Shown here: positions 24,543 through 34,073 of the stretch, piece by piece | Layout of the letters: each line of letters starts with the position of its first letter | Numbering within the stretch: the stretch's first letter is position 1 | Assembly: GCA_964608735.1 (NCBI GenBank) | Contig: CAZSPL010000001.1 | Coordinates: forward strand, 1-64,000 | Length of the DNA stretch: 64,000 nucleotides | Origin: CAZSPL01 sp964608735 | GTDB lineage: Bacteria; JAJVIF01; JAPKYR01; CAZSPL01 | Reading direction: 5' to 3' | Notes under the pieces: generated by a model | Database searches by the model: none | What the model was told of the DNA's origin: nothing | The model's input: the letters and a program-made list of their open reading frames with translations, nothing else | Program-made: the position numbers and the translations under genes

Positions 24543-26084
24543 ATGCGCAAAGCCGCTCTTATAATCTTCCTCCTCCTCGTATTCGGCCCCCTCGCCGCGC
24601 TAACGTTGAACATCCCTGCAAGCCTCTTTACGCCCGGCGCGCTCTCCGGCGCCGCTCCCTCGATACGTCACCTCAACCTCCTTCTGAAAACCCTGCTCTT
24701 CTGCGCGTGCGTCGCCTCCGGGACAACCATCCTCGGCATTCTCGTCGCGAGCATCCTCTATCAGTGGCGTCGCGGGATCGGCTCCCGCGCGCGATGGCTC
24801 GTGCTCATACTCATCATCGTCCCGCCTTATGTTCACGCGCTTGCATGGACATCGACATTCAGCGCGATGAACATTGCCCTCAAAGGATGGCCCGGCGCAT
24901 GGTGGGTCGAAATGATGGCTTACCTCCCCCTTGCCGTCGGACTCGCGCTGCTCGGTTTCGCATCGGTCGACCCGGAGTTGATCGAAGCCGCGAGGATCTC
25001 CAAACCCGACCTCTCCTGCTTCACGAAGATCGTGCTCCCGCTCGCTATGCCGCAAATCCTCACGGTGGCGGGACTCGTCTTCGTCCTGTGCCTCACCGAC
25101 TATGGCGTGCCGTCGTTATTCCAACTCAATGTATACGCCCTCGAAGTTTATGTTTACTTCGCCGCAGGCGGGCCCGTCGCCGGCGCGCTGTTGCTTTCAT
25201 TGCCCCTGCTCCTCATAGCGGCCGCGCTCATATGGCTCGTTCAGGGCGGATTGCGAGCCGCCGTGATGAAACCCCTCTGGGGGACGCGCTCGCTCGCCAC
25301 GCCGATGCGCTTCCCGGTATGGCTCCAGAATATCCAGTGGACCGCATTCGCCCTCATGCTCGCACAGATGGTCGTCCCGCTCCTAAGCCTCTTCATCGCC
25401 ACCGGGTCGTGGGCGAATTTCGCCGGGGCCGTAAGCAGCGCCGATGATGAAATCGCGACGAGCATCATCGTGGCGATTGCGTCCGGCCTGCTGTGCATCC
25501 CGCTCGCGTATGCCGCCGCCCGCATGCTGCTGAAAACCGGGCGCTGGTCAAAAGCATGGTGGCTTGCAGTGACATTGCCTCTCGCTATTCCCGCCCCCCT
25601 CGTAGGTATAGGGCTTATCGCCGTATATAACCGACCGGCGCTCGAACCACTCTACGGCACGCTCGCCATGCCGGTGCTGGCATCGCTCGCGAGATTCACT
25701 CCCCTTGCCGCCATCGTCATGCTCGCGCAATTACGACGCATCGACGCGATACTGTTCGACGCCGCGCGCGTATTTCGCACAACCGCTCTGAAGCATTGGG
25801 GGCAGTTGATATTGCCGATGATAGTTCCAGGCATGCTCGCCGCCGCAAGCATCACCGCCGCGCTCGCCGCCTCTGAGCTCGGCGCGACCCTCATTGTCGC
25901 TCCCCCGGGCAAGATGACTCTGACTATGCGCATATATAATTATCTGCACTACGGCGCGTCCGAAAATGTCGCGGGCCTGTGCCTTATGATGGTGCTCCTC
26001 ACACTCGCTGCCGGACTCGCCGCCGTCGCCGCATTCCGAATCTGGGCACGCTTATTTCCATCCATGGGAAGCAGAACCGCATGA
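24543..26084 (+). CDS. ABC transporter permease, fused two-domain iron type
   Basis: An inner-membrane permease of 513 residues with about 12 helices, formed by two repeats as in FbpB/ThiP. Each half carries an EAA-type cytoplasmic loop: ELIEAARISKPDLSCFTKIV then LPLAMPQ in the first, and ILFDAARVFRTTALKHWGQL then ILPMIVPG in the second. Together they contact two ATPase subunits. It begins 18 bases after the repeat element and overlaps the ATPase start by four bases (ATGA). Confidence 0.9.
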   Translation: MRKAALIIFLLLVFGPLAALTLNIPASLFTPGALSGAAPSIRHLNLLLKTLLFCACVASGTTILGILVASILYQWRRGIGSRARWLVLILIIVPPYVHALAWTSTFSAMNIALKGWPGAWWVEMMAYLPLAVGLALLGFASVDPELIEAARISKPDLSCFTKIVLPLAMPQILTVAGLVFVLCLTDYGVPSLFQLNVYALEVYVYFAAGGPVAGALLLSLPLLLIAAALIWLVQGGLRAAVMKPLWGTRSLATPMRFPVWLQNIQWTAFALMLAQMVVPLLSLFIATGSWANFAGAVSSADDEIATSIIVAIASGLLCIPLAYAAARMLLKTGRWSKAWWLAVTLPLAIPAPLVGIGLIAVYNRPALEPLYGTLAMPVLASLARFTPLAAIVMLAQLRRIDAILFDAARVFRTTALKHWGQLILPMIVPGMLAAASITAALAASELGATLIVAPPGKMTLTMRIYNYLHYGASENVAGLCLMMVLLTLAAGLAAVAAFRIWARLFPSMGSRTA

Positions 26085-26731
26085 TAATTATTGAAAATCT
26101 CAGCAAATCATTCGGCGATGCCATCGCCATCGACTCGGTCTCCCTCGAGATTGCCGACGGCGAATCCATTGGCATCGTCGGGCCCTCCGGAAGCGGCAAA
26201 ACAAGCCTCCTCAGGCTCATTGCCGGGCTCGAGATTCCCGATGAAGGCACTATTTCGATGGACGGCAGGCTCGTCAGCACGCCGCAACGCGTCGTCGAGC
26301 CGCACAAACGAAACATCGGCTTCGTCTTCCAACATCACGCGCTATGGCCCCATATGACCGCCGCGCAGAATGTTTTATACGGGATGAACAACATATCCAA
26401 AGCCAAAGCCACGCATCGACTCAACGCCCTGTTCGCGTCCTTGAATCTCTCCGGTCTCGAAGCCCGGCGTCCCGATGAGCTCTCCGCGGGACAGGCACGA
26501 CGTGTCGCCATCGCCCGTGCAATCGCCCCGCATCCGAAATATCTTCTCATGGATGAACCCCTCTCAAACCTTGACGAGAAATTGAAAAATCAGGTTATCG
26601 AAGTCATACGCGAATCAATAAGATCAACCGGCGCTTGCCCGATTTACGTCTCGCACGTCCGAAAGGAAGTGGAAGAGATTACCGGGCGTATTTTGCATCT
26701 TGAGAAGGGCAGGTTTATGCCTGAACCGTGA
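26081..26731 (+). CDS. ABC transporter ATP-binding protein, iron type
   Basis: Energises the permease. The 216 residues contain Walker A GPSGSGKTS, the Q-loop FVFQHHALWPHMTAAQN, signature LSAGQARRVAIARA, Walker B YLLMDEPLSNLD and switch His in YVSHVRKEVEE. The signature motif has LSAGQ rather than LSGGQ. It is short and ends soon after the core, without the C-terminal regulatory domain of FbpC or PotA. The ATG at 26081 overlaps the permease stop. Its own stop overlaps the GTG start of the beta-propeller gene, linking the transporter to the next cassette. Confidence 0.92.
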   Translation: MIIIENLSKSFGDAIAIDSVSLEIADGESIGIVGPSGSGKTSLLRLIAGLEIPDEGTISMDGRLVSTPQRVVEPHKRNIGFVFQHHALWPHMTAAQNVLYGMNNISKAKATHRLNALFASLNLSGLEARRPDELSAGQARRVAIARAIAPHPKYLLMDEPLSNLDEKLKNQVIEVIRESIRSTGACPIYVSHVRKEVEEITGRILHLEKGRFMPEP

Positions 26732-27834
26732 CGAAAATCGATGAAAATCTAAAACCGGAAACGCAAAAGCCGAACTGGAAGAATGTACTCATTGTACTCA
26801 TCTGGTTCGGTGCCATCGTCGGCGCGTTCATCTTCCTGAGCCGCCCGAAGCCGTTTCCGCCTCCTCCGCCCGGATGGACCATCTGGCGCGAGCTTGGCTC
26901 GACACGCGCCGTCCTGCTTCTCGAAGATGCAATCTATGCCGGAGGCGTGGAAGGCCTGTTTTTCATCGACCCCGACGACAGCGTCGAAAAAATAAATATC
27001 CCCAAAATCACCGGCATCCCCATCGTGAATGCAATCATCCGGGACCGCAACGGCGCAATCTGGGTATGCATGGATCAGGGCGTGGGCATTCTTCAGGAGG
27101 ACGGCTGGACAATCCTGCGCGAAGGCGATGTGCTTCCCGACGGGCGCGTTGCGTCAATCAAAAAGACGAGCGACGGTTTCATCTGGCTCGGAACCGCGAC
27201 CGGCGCGGCCAGGCTTCCGGTGGATGGCCCCTGGACAAAGAATGAAATATTTATCCTTAATATAGAGAACGGCCTGCAGCACGACCGCGTACAGGCTATC
27301 GAGGAAGACAGCCACAGCGGTATCTGGTTCGGCACATTCGGCGCTCCCGAAGGGGGACTGAGCCGCTACAATAATGGGGAATGGCAATACTGGACAACCG
27401 CGAACGGACTGCCGCATCCCGCTGTACTTGATATCATGCTCGACACCGATGGACAAATACGTGTCGGATGCGGCAAGGATACATCCGGCGGCGCAATTAT
27501 ATTGAGCGATACTTCAGGACGATGGCAAATCGAACAAGCACTTCCCATGGATGAATTCGTCGGACCCATCGCGCGAAGCTTCCTCGAAGACAGCCGCGGC
27601 CTCTGGTGGGTCGGCTCCGAATTTCATGGATTGACCATCAGAAAAGGAAATGACACGCTACGGTTTGTTACAATGGATGACGGCTTGCCCGCGCAGGAAG
27701 CTGTGTTAATCGCTGAAAATAGCGATGGCTCGATTTGGCTCGCGACACTCGCGGGGTTAGTCCGGATTGATACCGATGCGGTTGCAGATTTGCTGTACGA
27801 CGATGATTCTACGAACGGAGAGCCCGCAAGATGA
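26728..27834 (+). CDS. Membrane-anchored beta-propeller protein (two-component-regulator propeller type)
   Basis: 368 residues with one N-terminal membrane helix (about 18-37, VLIVLIWFGAIVGAFIFLSR), a Pro-rich hinge (PFPPPPPGW) and an outside domain of repeating blades. Blade motifs recur as DRNGAIWVCMDQGV, TSDGFIWLGTATGAARL, SHSGIWFGTF, SRGLWWVGSEFHGL and NSDGSIWLATLAGLVRI, the pattern of Reg_prop repeats normally found in hybrid sensor kinases. There is no kinase part. It may sense or bind a ligand or partner outside. The GTG start overlaps the ABC ATPase stop and the stop overlaps the next gene's ATG. Confidence 0.75.
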   Translation: MTKIDENLKPETQKPNWKNVLIVLIWFGAIVGAFIFLSRPKPFPPPPPGWTIWRELGSTRAVLLLEDAIYAGGVEGLFFIDPDDSVEKINIPKITGIPIVNAIIRDRNGAIWVCMDQGVGILQEDGWTILREGDVLPDGRVASIKKTSDGFIWLGTATGAARLPVDGPWTKNEIFILNIENGLQHDRVQAIEEDSHSGIWFGTFGAPEGGLSRYNNGEWQYWTTANGLPHPAVLDIMLDTDGQIRVGCGKDTSGGAIILSDTSGRWQIEQALPMDEFVGPIARSFLEDSRGLWWVGSEFHGLTIRKGNDTLRFVTMDDGLPAQEAVLIAENSDGSIWLATLAGLVRIDTDAVADLLYDDDSTNGEPAR

Positions 27835-30671
27835 ACGTCAGGAAAATGGAAGCTGAATTCGCACGCCTTAAGGAAGCTCTCGAAAAGGGAAAAATTCCGA
27901 AGGCCGAATTCAGGAAACGAGTTACCAGGCTTCGATATAAGGCCACCGACGGGAAATGGTATCAGATCGACCCGTCCGATGGCGGATGGCTTTTCTGGAC
28001 CGGGAAATCCTGGCAAAAGGCTGCCCAGCCTAAAACCGCATCGGTAATAAAAGCGAAAGCTGGAGAATCGAAAAGCCCGGAAGCCCCTGTCGAGAAAAAA
28101 CGCAAAGCTCGGAAAGCGAAGGCACCGGATATCGAGGATCAGCCTGTCCCGACCGAATTCCGTCCACTCCTTATGCACATTCTCAGGCTCACGTGGAAAA
28201 GTTTCAAGAAACAACTACCGTTAACGATAATCCTTAGCATCGTATTCTTCGCGGCGTATTTCTACCTCTTCGTGGTAATCAACGACGGCATCATGTCCAT
28301 CAAGGCAGACATGGCCAAAGGCTACGTACCACTCTTGAAAGCGCTCGCCGTACGACAGGGAGCCCTTGGCGGCGGCCTGAGCGTCGGGTTATTGTTCACG
28401 GTTTTATCCGCGCTGGTTTTCGGATTGCTGAGGTACATATTCACAAAAGGCCCGATCAAAGGCATCGCGGCGATATTCCGGATCCCCGGTGAGATAAGCG
28501 GCTATTTCACCGGCGCGGGAAGCCTGGCAGCTGCAAGCCTTCTCAGCGGCGCGGGTATCGCCCTCCTCATCGGTGCGCTGATAAACGGCTTCTCCGCTAT
28601 CGCCATGGCCGTCGGTATGGCGGCTGTCGTATCATCCGCCGCCCGTTCCGGCCTCGCTCTCCTCGTACGCGCGGCATGGAATTCTACCTACGGAACCCTC
28701 AAGGGCTACGCCGGGCGGCAATTCACCATGCAGGCGGCATCGCTCGCTATCTTCGCCGGGTCGTTCGGGTACCTGTTGCGCGTATTCATCACCCCGTGGT
28801 CCGCATTCATTCTCGGTCTTATTTGTCTCGCAATAGCTTTGATCATAGTGACTTCTTCACAGCGCAAAGCCGTGACCGCCGCGGCATCCATCGCGATCGG
28901 CGGCTTGCTCGCGTACTTCTTCACCCACGCATTCGCAGCGTATGCCGACAACGGTGGATGGTATGAAGGCGGAGCCACATTCAAAAGTTGGCTTAAATCA
29001 GCCGGTGCCGCGCATACCATCTGGAAAACGTTCATGCATTCGTGGACAACATCCGCCGGCATCGTCGGTGGCCCGATGTTGTGGAACTCCCTGACGAACG
29101 TCGGCCACAGCTTCGACCCGTCCCTGTTCTCTAAAACATTCCCGCCGGACACGGGCGACGGAACCGCGCCCGGAACCGATGATTCCCCGGGCGAAGACGA
29201 CGGCACACGAATCATCTCCGGCAAGGACGCAAAGGATTATCTAAAGCAACATGATTTGATGGATGACAACGACCGGTTGACAAAAAATTTCTGGGACAAC
29301 TACTGGAATAAATTATCGCCGAATAAAAATTTGAAAGGTGTCGGAGGCGATTTTAGCCCCAAAGATAAGGATGGAGCCGTCGACAATATCAACCTCATCC
29401 TCAAGGACAGCGATGACGACGTCCCGGAATCCAAACGGCCAGCCCCGGACCATACCGATGATAAGCCGGAGGCGAAAGTTGATAAATCGTCCGAGCCTAA
29501 GCAGGAACCCGGTAAGGAACCAAAGGTTGATGATTCAAAGGACGCCCGGGACGACAAGACAAAGAAACCCGGCGCGCTTGATTCGCTTCAGGATGATAAG
29601 CGTGACCGCGATAAACGAACCAAGGACACGACTCCTATTATCGAACCGCCACCGGGCGGGCCTTCATCAGACGACATTGCGCGTGCCGCTAACACGATGA
29701 CGACAAATGAGCATCTGAAAAATAAAATGAAGGATTATTCCGAAGCGCGCGCGGGCGGAGGTATCGGGCCGTTAATTAACAACGCCTGTAAAGCTCTTAT
29801 GGAAGAGGAAAACAGGCGGGACCGGCAGGAAAGGGAGCTCGATCGCGCATCATCCGCATCCGATGACGCACTCGATGATACACCCCCGAAAAAGCCCGGC
29901 GAGTCCGGTATCAGCGGATTCGACCCCGGCGAATCCGATGCCGGTTCACGCGGATCAAAGATCATACATCCATTTAATTTATTGCCCACTATAGAACAGC
30001 TCGTTAACGAAGGCCGTACGAAGGAATTAACGAATCTGCGCCCCGTATTCCCACTGGATGAAGCGCCGAAAATCCCCGAAGGCCCGCTTACCATCAGCAA
30101 AAAGGAAACCATCCCGCTCAACGCATCGACCCTCGGCAACAAACCGTGGGGAGAATCCGCAATCGTACAGGCCATGCGTTCCGTATCGAATCAGACCAAT
30201 GCCGAAAAAGTCGACGCGCTTATCAGGGGAACGAAAGATGTCGTGTCGGGCAAAGAAACAGCCTTCTTCTACAGGCTGGCCGTCTCCGCCGCAAAATCAG
30301 GTTTGGACCATTCACTTACGAGCGGCTTTGGGCCCTCCCAGATGCAATTGCCGAAGGGCGGTATACCCTCTTTGCCGAAGATTATAACGGAAGGCGGCAC
30401 CAGCGCCCTCAACGATGTGATCATCCCCGACGGTCCCGGCGCGACAGAATACCTCACAACGACCGGTCCCCTTAAACCCATGTGGGATGATTTGAAAGGC
30501 ACCAACGTCAAGTATAACGCCCCCGGCCAAATTCCCGAAACCCGCAAGGACGTTACCGCCGCATTGAACGAAGCCATGAAAGCGGGGCGAAAGAATGAGG
30601 CAACCGCCCTGAAGAATATTCTCATCCTCTACAATTCACTCGGCGGGAATAATGTGAAATTTGTTGAATGA
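27831..30671 (+). CDS. Large polytopic membrane protein, cassette paralogue A
   Basis: Unrecognised, 946 residues. Layout: an N-terminal cytoplasmic module (5-62) of a helical hairpin plus a Trp-rich unit (GKWYQIDPSDGGWLFWTGKS); a basic linker; about eight membrane helices between 128 and 370; a region with RIISGKDAKDYLKQHDLM and NFWDNYWNKL; a long Asp/Lys/Pro-rich disordered stretch (about 520-680); and a C-terminal domain ending ALKNILILYNSLGGNNVKFV. Every domain is matched in the 900-residue protein at 31334. ATG overlaps the propeller stop (ATGA). I infer an envelope complex; no enzyme motif is visible. Confidence 0.75.
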   Translation: MNVRKMEAEFARLKEALEKGKIPKAEFRKRVTRLRYKATDGKWYQIDPSDGGWLFWTGKSWQKAAQPKTASVIKAKAGESKSPEAPVEKKRKARKAKAPDIEDQPVPTEFRPLLMHILRLTWKSFKKQLPLTIILSIVFFAAYFYLFVVINDGIMSIKADMAKGYVPLLKALAVRQGALGGGLSVGLLFTVLSALVFGLLRYIFTKGPIKGIAAIFRIPGEISGYFTGAGSLAAASLLSGAGIALLIGALINGFSAIAMAVGMAAVVSSAARSGLALLVRAAWNSTYGTLKGYAGRQFTMQAASLAIFAGSFGYLLRVFITPWSAFILGLICLAIALIIVTSSQRKAVTAAASIAIGGLLAYFFTHAFAAYADNGGWYEGGATFKSWLKSAGAAHTIWKTFMHSWTTSAGIVGGPMLWNSLTNVGHSFDPSLFSKTFPPDTGDGTAPGTDDSPGEDDGTRIISGKDAKDYLKQHDLMDDNDRLTKNFWDNYWNKLSPNKNLKGVGGDFSPKDKDGAVDNINLILKDSDDDVPESKRPAPDHTDDKPEAKVDKSSEPKQEPGKEPKVDDSKDARDDKTKKPGALDSLQDDKRDRDKRTKDTTPIIEPPPGGPSSDDIARAANTMTTNEHLKNKMKDYSEARAGGGIGPLINNACKALMEEENRRDRQERELDRASSASDDALDDTPPKKPGESGISGFDPGESDAGSRGSKIIHPFNLLPTIEQLVNEGRTKELTNLRPVFPLDEAPKIPEGPLTISKKETIPLNASTLGNKPWGESAIVQAMRSVSNQTNAEKVDALIRGTKDVVSGKETAFFYRLAVSAAKSGLDHSLTSGFGPSQMQLPKGGIPSLPKIITEGGTSALNDVIIPDGPGATEYLTTTGPLKPMWDDLKGTNVKYNAPGQIPETRKDVTAALNEAMKAGRKNEATALKNILILYNSLGGNNVKFVE

Positions 30672-30699
30672 TTGGATAAACCGCTAAGGATTGATGCTT

Positions 30700-31206
30700 A
30701 TGAAACAGACTGATCTTGACAGCGTAGCGAACATCGGCCCATGGTACAGCCCCGGCGAGATCCAGGAATCGGTCCGCGAAACTGTGCGCGCGCTCTCATC
30801 GAAGAAAATCAGTCCCGATGATTTCCGCGCTCTTCTCGAAACATATATCTTCGAAGACCTCCACGGCGATTGCTGGTTCCTGAACCCGGCATCATCCACA
30901 TGGTCACGCCGCGTGGACGATCGATGGATACCCGATACCCCGAGAGGCCCGCTTGCATCGATTTTCACCAACGACGATTTCTTCAACATGCTGTCGGAAC
31001 CAGCGGGGGAGAAAGAAATCGCCACGGAATCCGTCACCTGCTCCCGGTGTGGAACCGAGCTTCCCGGACAGGCTAAATTCTGTTTCAAATGCGCATCTCC
31101 CGTGAAGCCGTCGGAGCCAACAAATAAAGTCTGCCCCGCTTGCGGCTGTGAATCGAAAATCCCCGACGCCGAGTTTTGCATCGAATGCGGCTCCGCCCTC
31201 GGGTGA
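30700..31206 (+). CDS. Trp-module/double zinc-ribbon protein, cassette small partner A
   Basis: About 168 residues. The N-terminal half (about 15-80) repeats the module found at the start of the large membrane proteins: a helical part (ISPDDFRALLETYIFEDLHG) then a Trp-rich part (CWFLNPASSTWSRRVDDRWI, ending PRGPL). Two zinc ribbons follow, CSRCGTELPGQAKFCFKC and CPACGCESKIPDAEFCIECG. No membrane helix is seen, so it is probably cytoplasmic. The start at 30700 is nine bases after AGGA; ATG 30694 and TTG 30691 are alternatives. It follows the large paralogue A by 28 bases. Function unknown. Confidence 0.8.
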   Translation: MKQTDLDSVANIGPWYSPGEIQESVRETVRALSSKKISPDDFRALLETYIFEDLHGDCWFLNPASSTWSRRVDDRWIPDTPRGPLASIFTNDDFFNMLSEPAGEKEIATESVTCSRCGTELPGQAKFCFKCASPVKPSEPTNKVCPACGCESKIPDAEFCIECGSALG

Positions 31207-31333
31207 TTGACTCAACATCCCCGAGATGGCAACATTTACGGGTGGGGATTTGTAAGATTACGGGCTTAACAATGATTTTGAAACCTCACGCGGACCCCGC
31301 TGTCCGCAATCGAAGTTACTGAGAGGCTCTTAT

Positions 31334-34036
31334 ATGGGCTATGGTGAAATGCAGCAGGAATATACACGGCTCAGACAAGCATATGAAGCAGGCCGGATGG
31401 GCAGAGATGAATATCTCAAACGAATCGCCCAGCTAAGATATAAAGATAAAAACGGCACCTGGTACCAGGTGAACCCCGAAGATGGCGAGTGGCTTCGATG
31501 GGACGGCCATGCCTGGCGGAAGCTCGAACCGCGCAAACCGGAACAGCCGCAAGCGCAAACCCGTGCTGCCGACATGCCGGCTGAACCGCTTCCCCCGGAT
31601 TATTTCAGCCGCGATTCCAGCTTCTTTGAGATACTCGTATACATCCTCCGCATGACCTGGAGCAGGTTTCGCAAACGCATCCCACTGGCAATCCTGCTCG
31701 CCATCGGTATGACCGCGTTCTACTTCTACGCCCAGGTCGTCAAGAACAACGGCTACAATTACGAGCCTTTGAATTCCGGCGGCGCATCCATTGGATACCG
31801 CGTACTCGGCGTCGGAAGCGGCTTCTGGGGTACCGGCCTGAATGGCGGCATCGTCTTGATGGTCCTGCTTCCGCTGCTCTTCGGCATCTTGAAAAATATA
31901 TTCAAAGTCGGCCCCGTAGGGGCAATCACCGAATTATTCCTGATGCCTGTGCGAATCGGCGGCTATTTCGCCCGCGGCGGCCCGGTTGCATATTCGGGAC
32001 TGGCAAGCGCTGCCGGCCTGGCCATAATCCTCGCGTCCGCTCTCAACGGCTATGCCAGCCTCGCTCTCGCCCTCGGCTTTGGCGGGGTGTTGATGTCGGG
32101 CGGACGCCAGGTGCTGTCGATCCTTATACGCTCGGCATGGGAATCCACCTACGGCCTCGCGAAAGGAAAACGCGGCTCGGATTTTCCGCTCGAAGCGGGC
32201 TATGTCGCGATGTTCGGCAGCTCCCTCGGATTCCTCGCCGGCTCATTCATTGCCGCCGCGAGACGCATGCCCGGATTGCAGGACGCCATCCCCGCAAGCA
32301 CTGGAATGGTAATCGGAATCGGCCTTCTCATACTCGCATTCATAATCGCCCAAACATCGAGGGAACGTCGCATCTCGATGACGGCGCTCCTCCTGTCATT
32401 CGCCTACCTGGTTTACCGCTATCTCGCGATGGCATCCGGAGCATACGCCGATGATACCGGCCTCGCCGAAGAGGGCGGCAACTGGCAGACATGGCTCGCG
32501 CACGGCAATGCTCCAATCGCTGGTGCGGCCGCCGCCGCCGCGGGACTTGGAAGCGGTATTGGCGGACTACTCGGCACCGCAATCAATCGTGTGCTGCAGG
32601 AGAGCCTGCAAACCGGCACCAATGAACCGACAATGACCGGCACCGGCAATCGCATCCTGTCAGGCACGCGCGCCATCCGGTGGATGATGCAGCAGGGCCT
32701 CATCAAGAATGGAATTCTCACAAATAATTTCTGGGCTGGATGGTATGACCGCCTTGGAGATGATGGAAATCCCCTGAGAGCCATCTTGGGGAATTTCGAC
32801 CCGTACAAGCGCGATCACCCGATTACGGATATGATGATCGTCATCACGGATCCCAATGCCGTTACGCAGCCCGCTGCCCCGGCGGATACTTCGGATTCCG
32901 GCGACTCCGGCGGGGGAGATTTATTGGGCGTCAAGCCGGGTGATGATACAACACCGCAGGATGGACCCGGTTACGATGACCTTCCAGGACAGCGGCCGCC
33001 CGTCGAGCCTCCTGAACCGCCGCCTGTAGAGCCTCCGGTGAAGCCTCCGATAGAGCCGCCCGTGAAACCTCCTCCACCGCCTGTCGAACCGCCTGTCGTG
33101 CCTCCTGAACCGCCACCCGTGCAGGAACCCCCGCCCGTGCCGCCGGTAGTACCGCCTCCACCTCAGCAGCCCCCAGTGCAACCTCCCCCGGAGCCGCCCG
33201 ATAGGGATACGGACAGCGGCACAACGCCGAATGATGCTACCGCCGGTGAGCCAGGCTTCGGAGGCCTGCTCGGGATTGACCCATTGAATGATAACAATCT
33301 TCATACAGCGGTGGATGCCCTCAGGAACCTACCCATCGATGGGGAAATCGTGCGCCTGGGGTGCCCCGAATCAAGGCTCGCCGCATCGACCCATTTCTCC
33401 CCGTTCGGCATTATTACCGATGTGCTGTATGACGCCCAGGTTCGCGGCGGATTCATCAAACCTGATGCTCCTCCCAAACCCGCTCCTACTCCGCCAAGCC
33501 AGGAGCCGGAAATTAAAATCACAAAGGATGACCTTCCCGGCCAGCTCATTCAGCCCGGCGATAAACGCCCCTTCGGCATGGGTAATTTGCAGATGTCCAT
33601 CCTGGTTGCCGACCCGAACAAGACGAATGCCGAGAAGGTCGATTTTCTCGTCAAGGAGAGCCTTCGCATCCGCGGATGCAACACCGCCGCGACTTTCTGG
33701 CGGACATACGGCGGGGTGGCGGGAAGTTCAGGCAGCACACTCGTCGAAAGGGGATTGACAACGGCAAGCGGGGAATTCGGCGCGCACGCTGTCCCCGACG
33801 GACCCGGTTTCACTCAGATGTTGACTCATCCCGGCCCATTGAACAATCTCTATGATAAGCTCTCTCAATCGCGCGGCATGAGCCGGATGATGGACCCGTT
33901 CCCGGCTTCGCGTGCCGAGGTCGACGCGGCAATCGCACAGGCCAGGAAATCCGGTAACGCGGATGAGGTAAGAGTCCTGCAGGACATTAAAAAATTGTTT
34001 AACGGCCTCGGCGGCAAGAACGTAAAAATCCAATAA
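31334..34036 (+). CDS. Large polytopic membrane protein, cassette paralogue B
   Basis: Unrecognised, 900 residues, full-length paralogue of the protein at 27831. The N-terminal module (5-62) has GTWYQVNPEDGEWLRWDGHA; ILRMTWSRFRKRIPLAI opens the membrane part, as ILRLTWKSFKKQLPL does in paralogue A. About eight helices span to residue 375, then ILSGTRAIRWMMQQGLI and NFWAGWYDRL. The disordered part is Pro-rich (residues about 550-630, repeats of PPVEPP and PPVKPP) rather than Asp/Lys-rich. The C-terminal domain contains NKTNAEKVDFLVKESLRI and ends LFNGLGGKNVKIQ. GAGAGG precedes the ATG. Confidence 0.75.
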   Translation: MGYGEMQQEYTRLRQAYEAGRMGRDEYLKRIAQLRYKDKNGTWYQVNPEDGEWLRWDGHAWRKLEPRKPEQPQAQTRAADMPAEPLPPDYFSRDSSFFEILVYILRMTWSRFRKRIPLAILLAIGMTAFYFYAQVVKNNGYNYEPLNSGGASIGYRVLGVGSGFWGTGLNGGIVLMVLLPLLFGILKNIFKVGPVGAITELFLMPVRIGGYFARGGPVAYSGLASAAGLAIILASALNGYASLALALGFGGVLMSGGRQVLSILIRSAWESTYGLAKGKRGSDFPLEAGYVAMFGSSLGFLAGSFIAAARRMPGLQDAIPASTGMVIGIGLLILAFIIAQTSRERRISMTALLLSFAYLVYRYLAMASGAYADDTGLAEEGGNWQTWLAHGNAPIAGAAAAAAGLGSGIGGLLGTAINRVLQESLQTGTNEPTMTGTGNRILSGTRAIRWMMQQGLIKNGILTNNFWAGWYDRLGDDGNPLRAILGNFDPYKRDHPITDMMIVITDPNAVTQPAAPADTSDSGDSGGGDLLGVKPGDDTTPQDGPGYDDLPGQRPPVEPPEPPPVEPPVKPPIEPPVKPPPPPVEPPVVPPEPPPVQEPPPVPPVVPPPPQQPPVQPPPEPPDRDTDSGTTPNDATAGEPGFGGLLGIDPLNDNNLHTAVDALRNLPIDGEIVRLGCPESRLAASTHFSPFGIITDVLYDAQVRGGFIKPDAPPKPAPTPPSQEPEIKITKDDLPGQLIQPGDKRPFGMGNLQMSILVADPNKTNAEKVDFLVKESLRIRGCNTAATFWRTYGGVAGSSGSTLVERGLTTASGEFGAHAVPDGPGFTQMLTHPGPLNNLYDKLSQSRGMSRMMDPFPASRAEVDAAIAQARKSGNADEVRVLQDIKKLFNGLGGKNVKIQ

Positions 34037-34073
34037 CAGGCATCGGCCGCGCCGATGCAATTGCCGGTGATTC

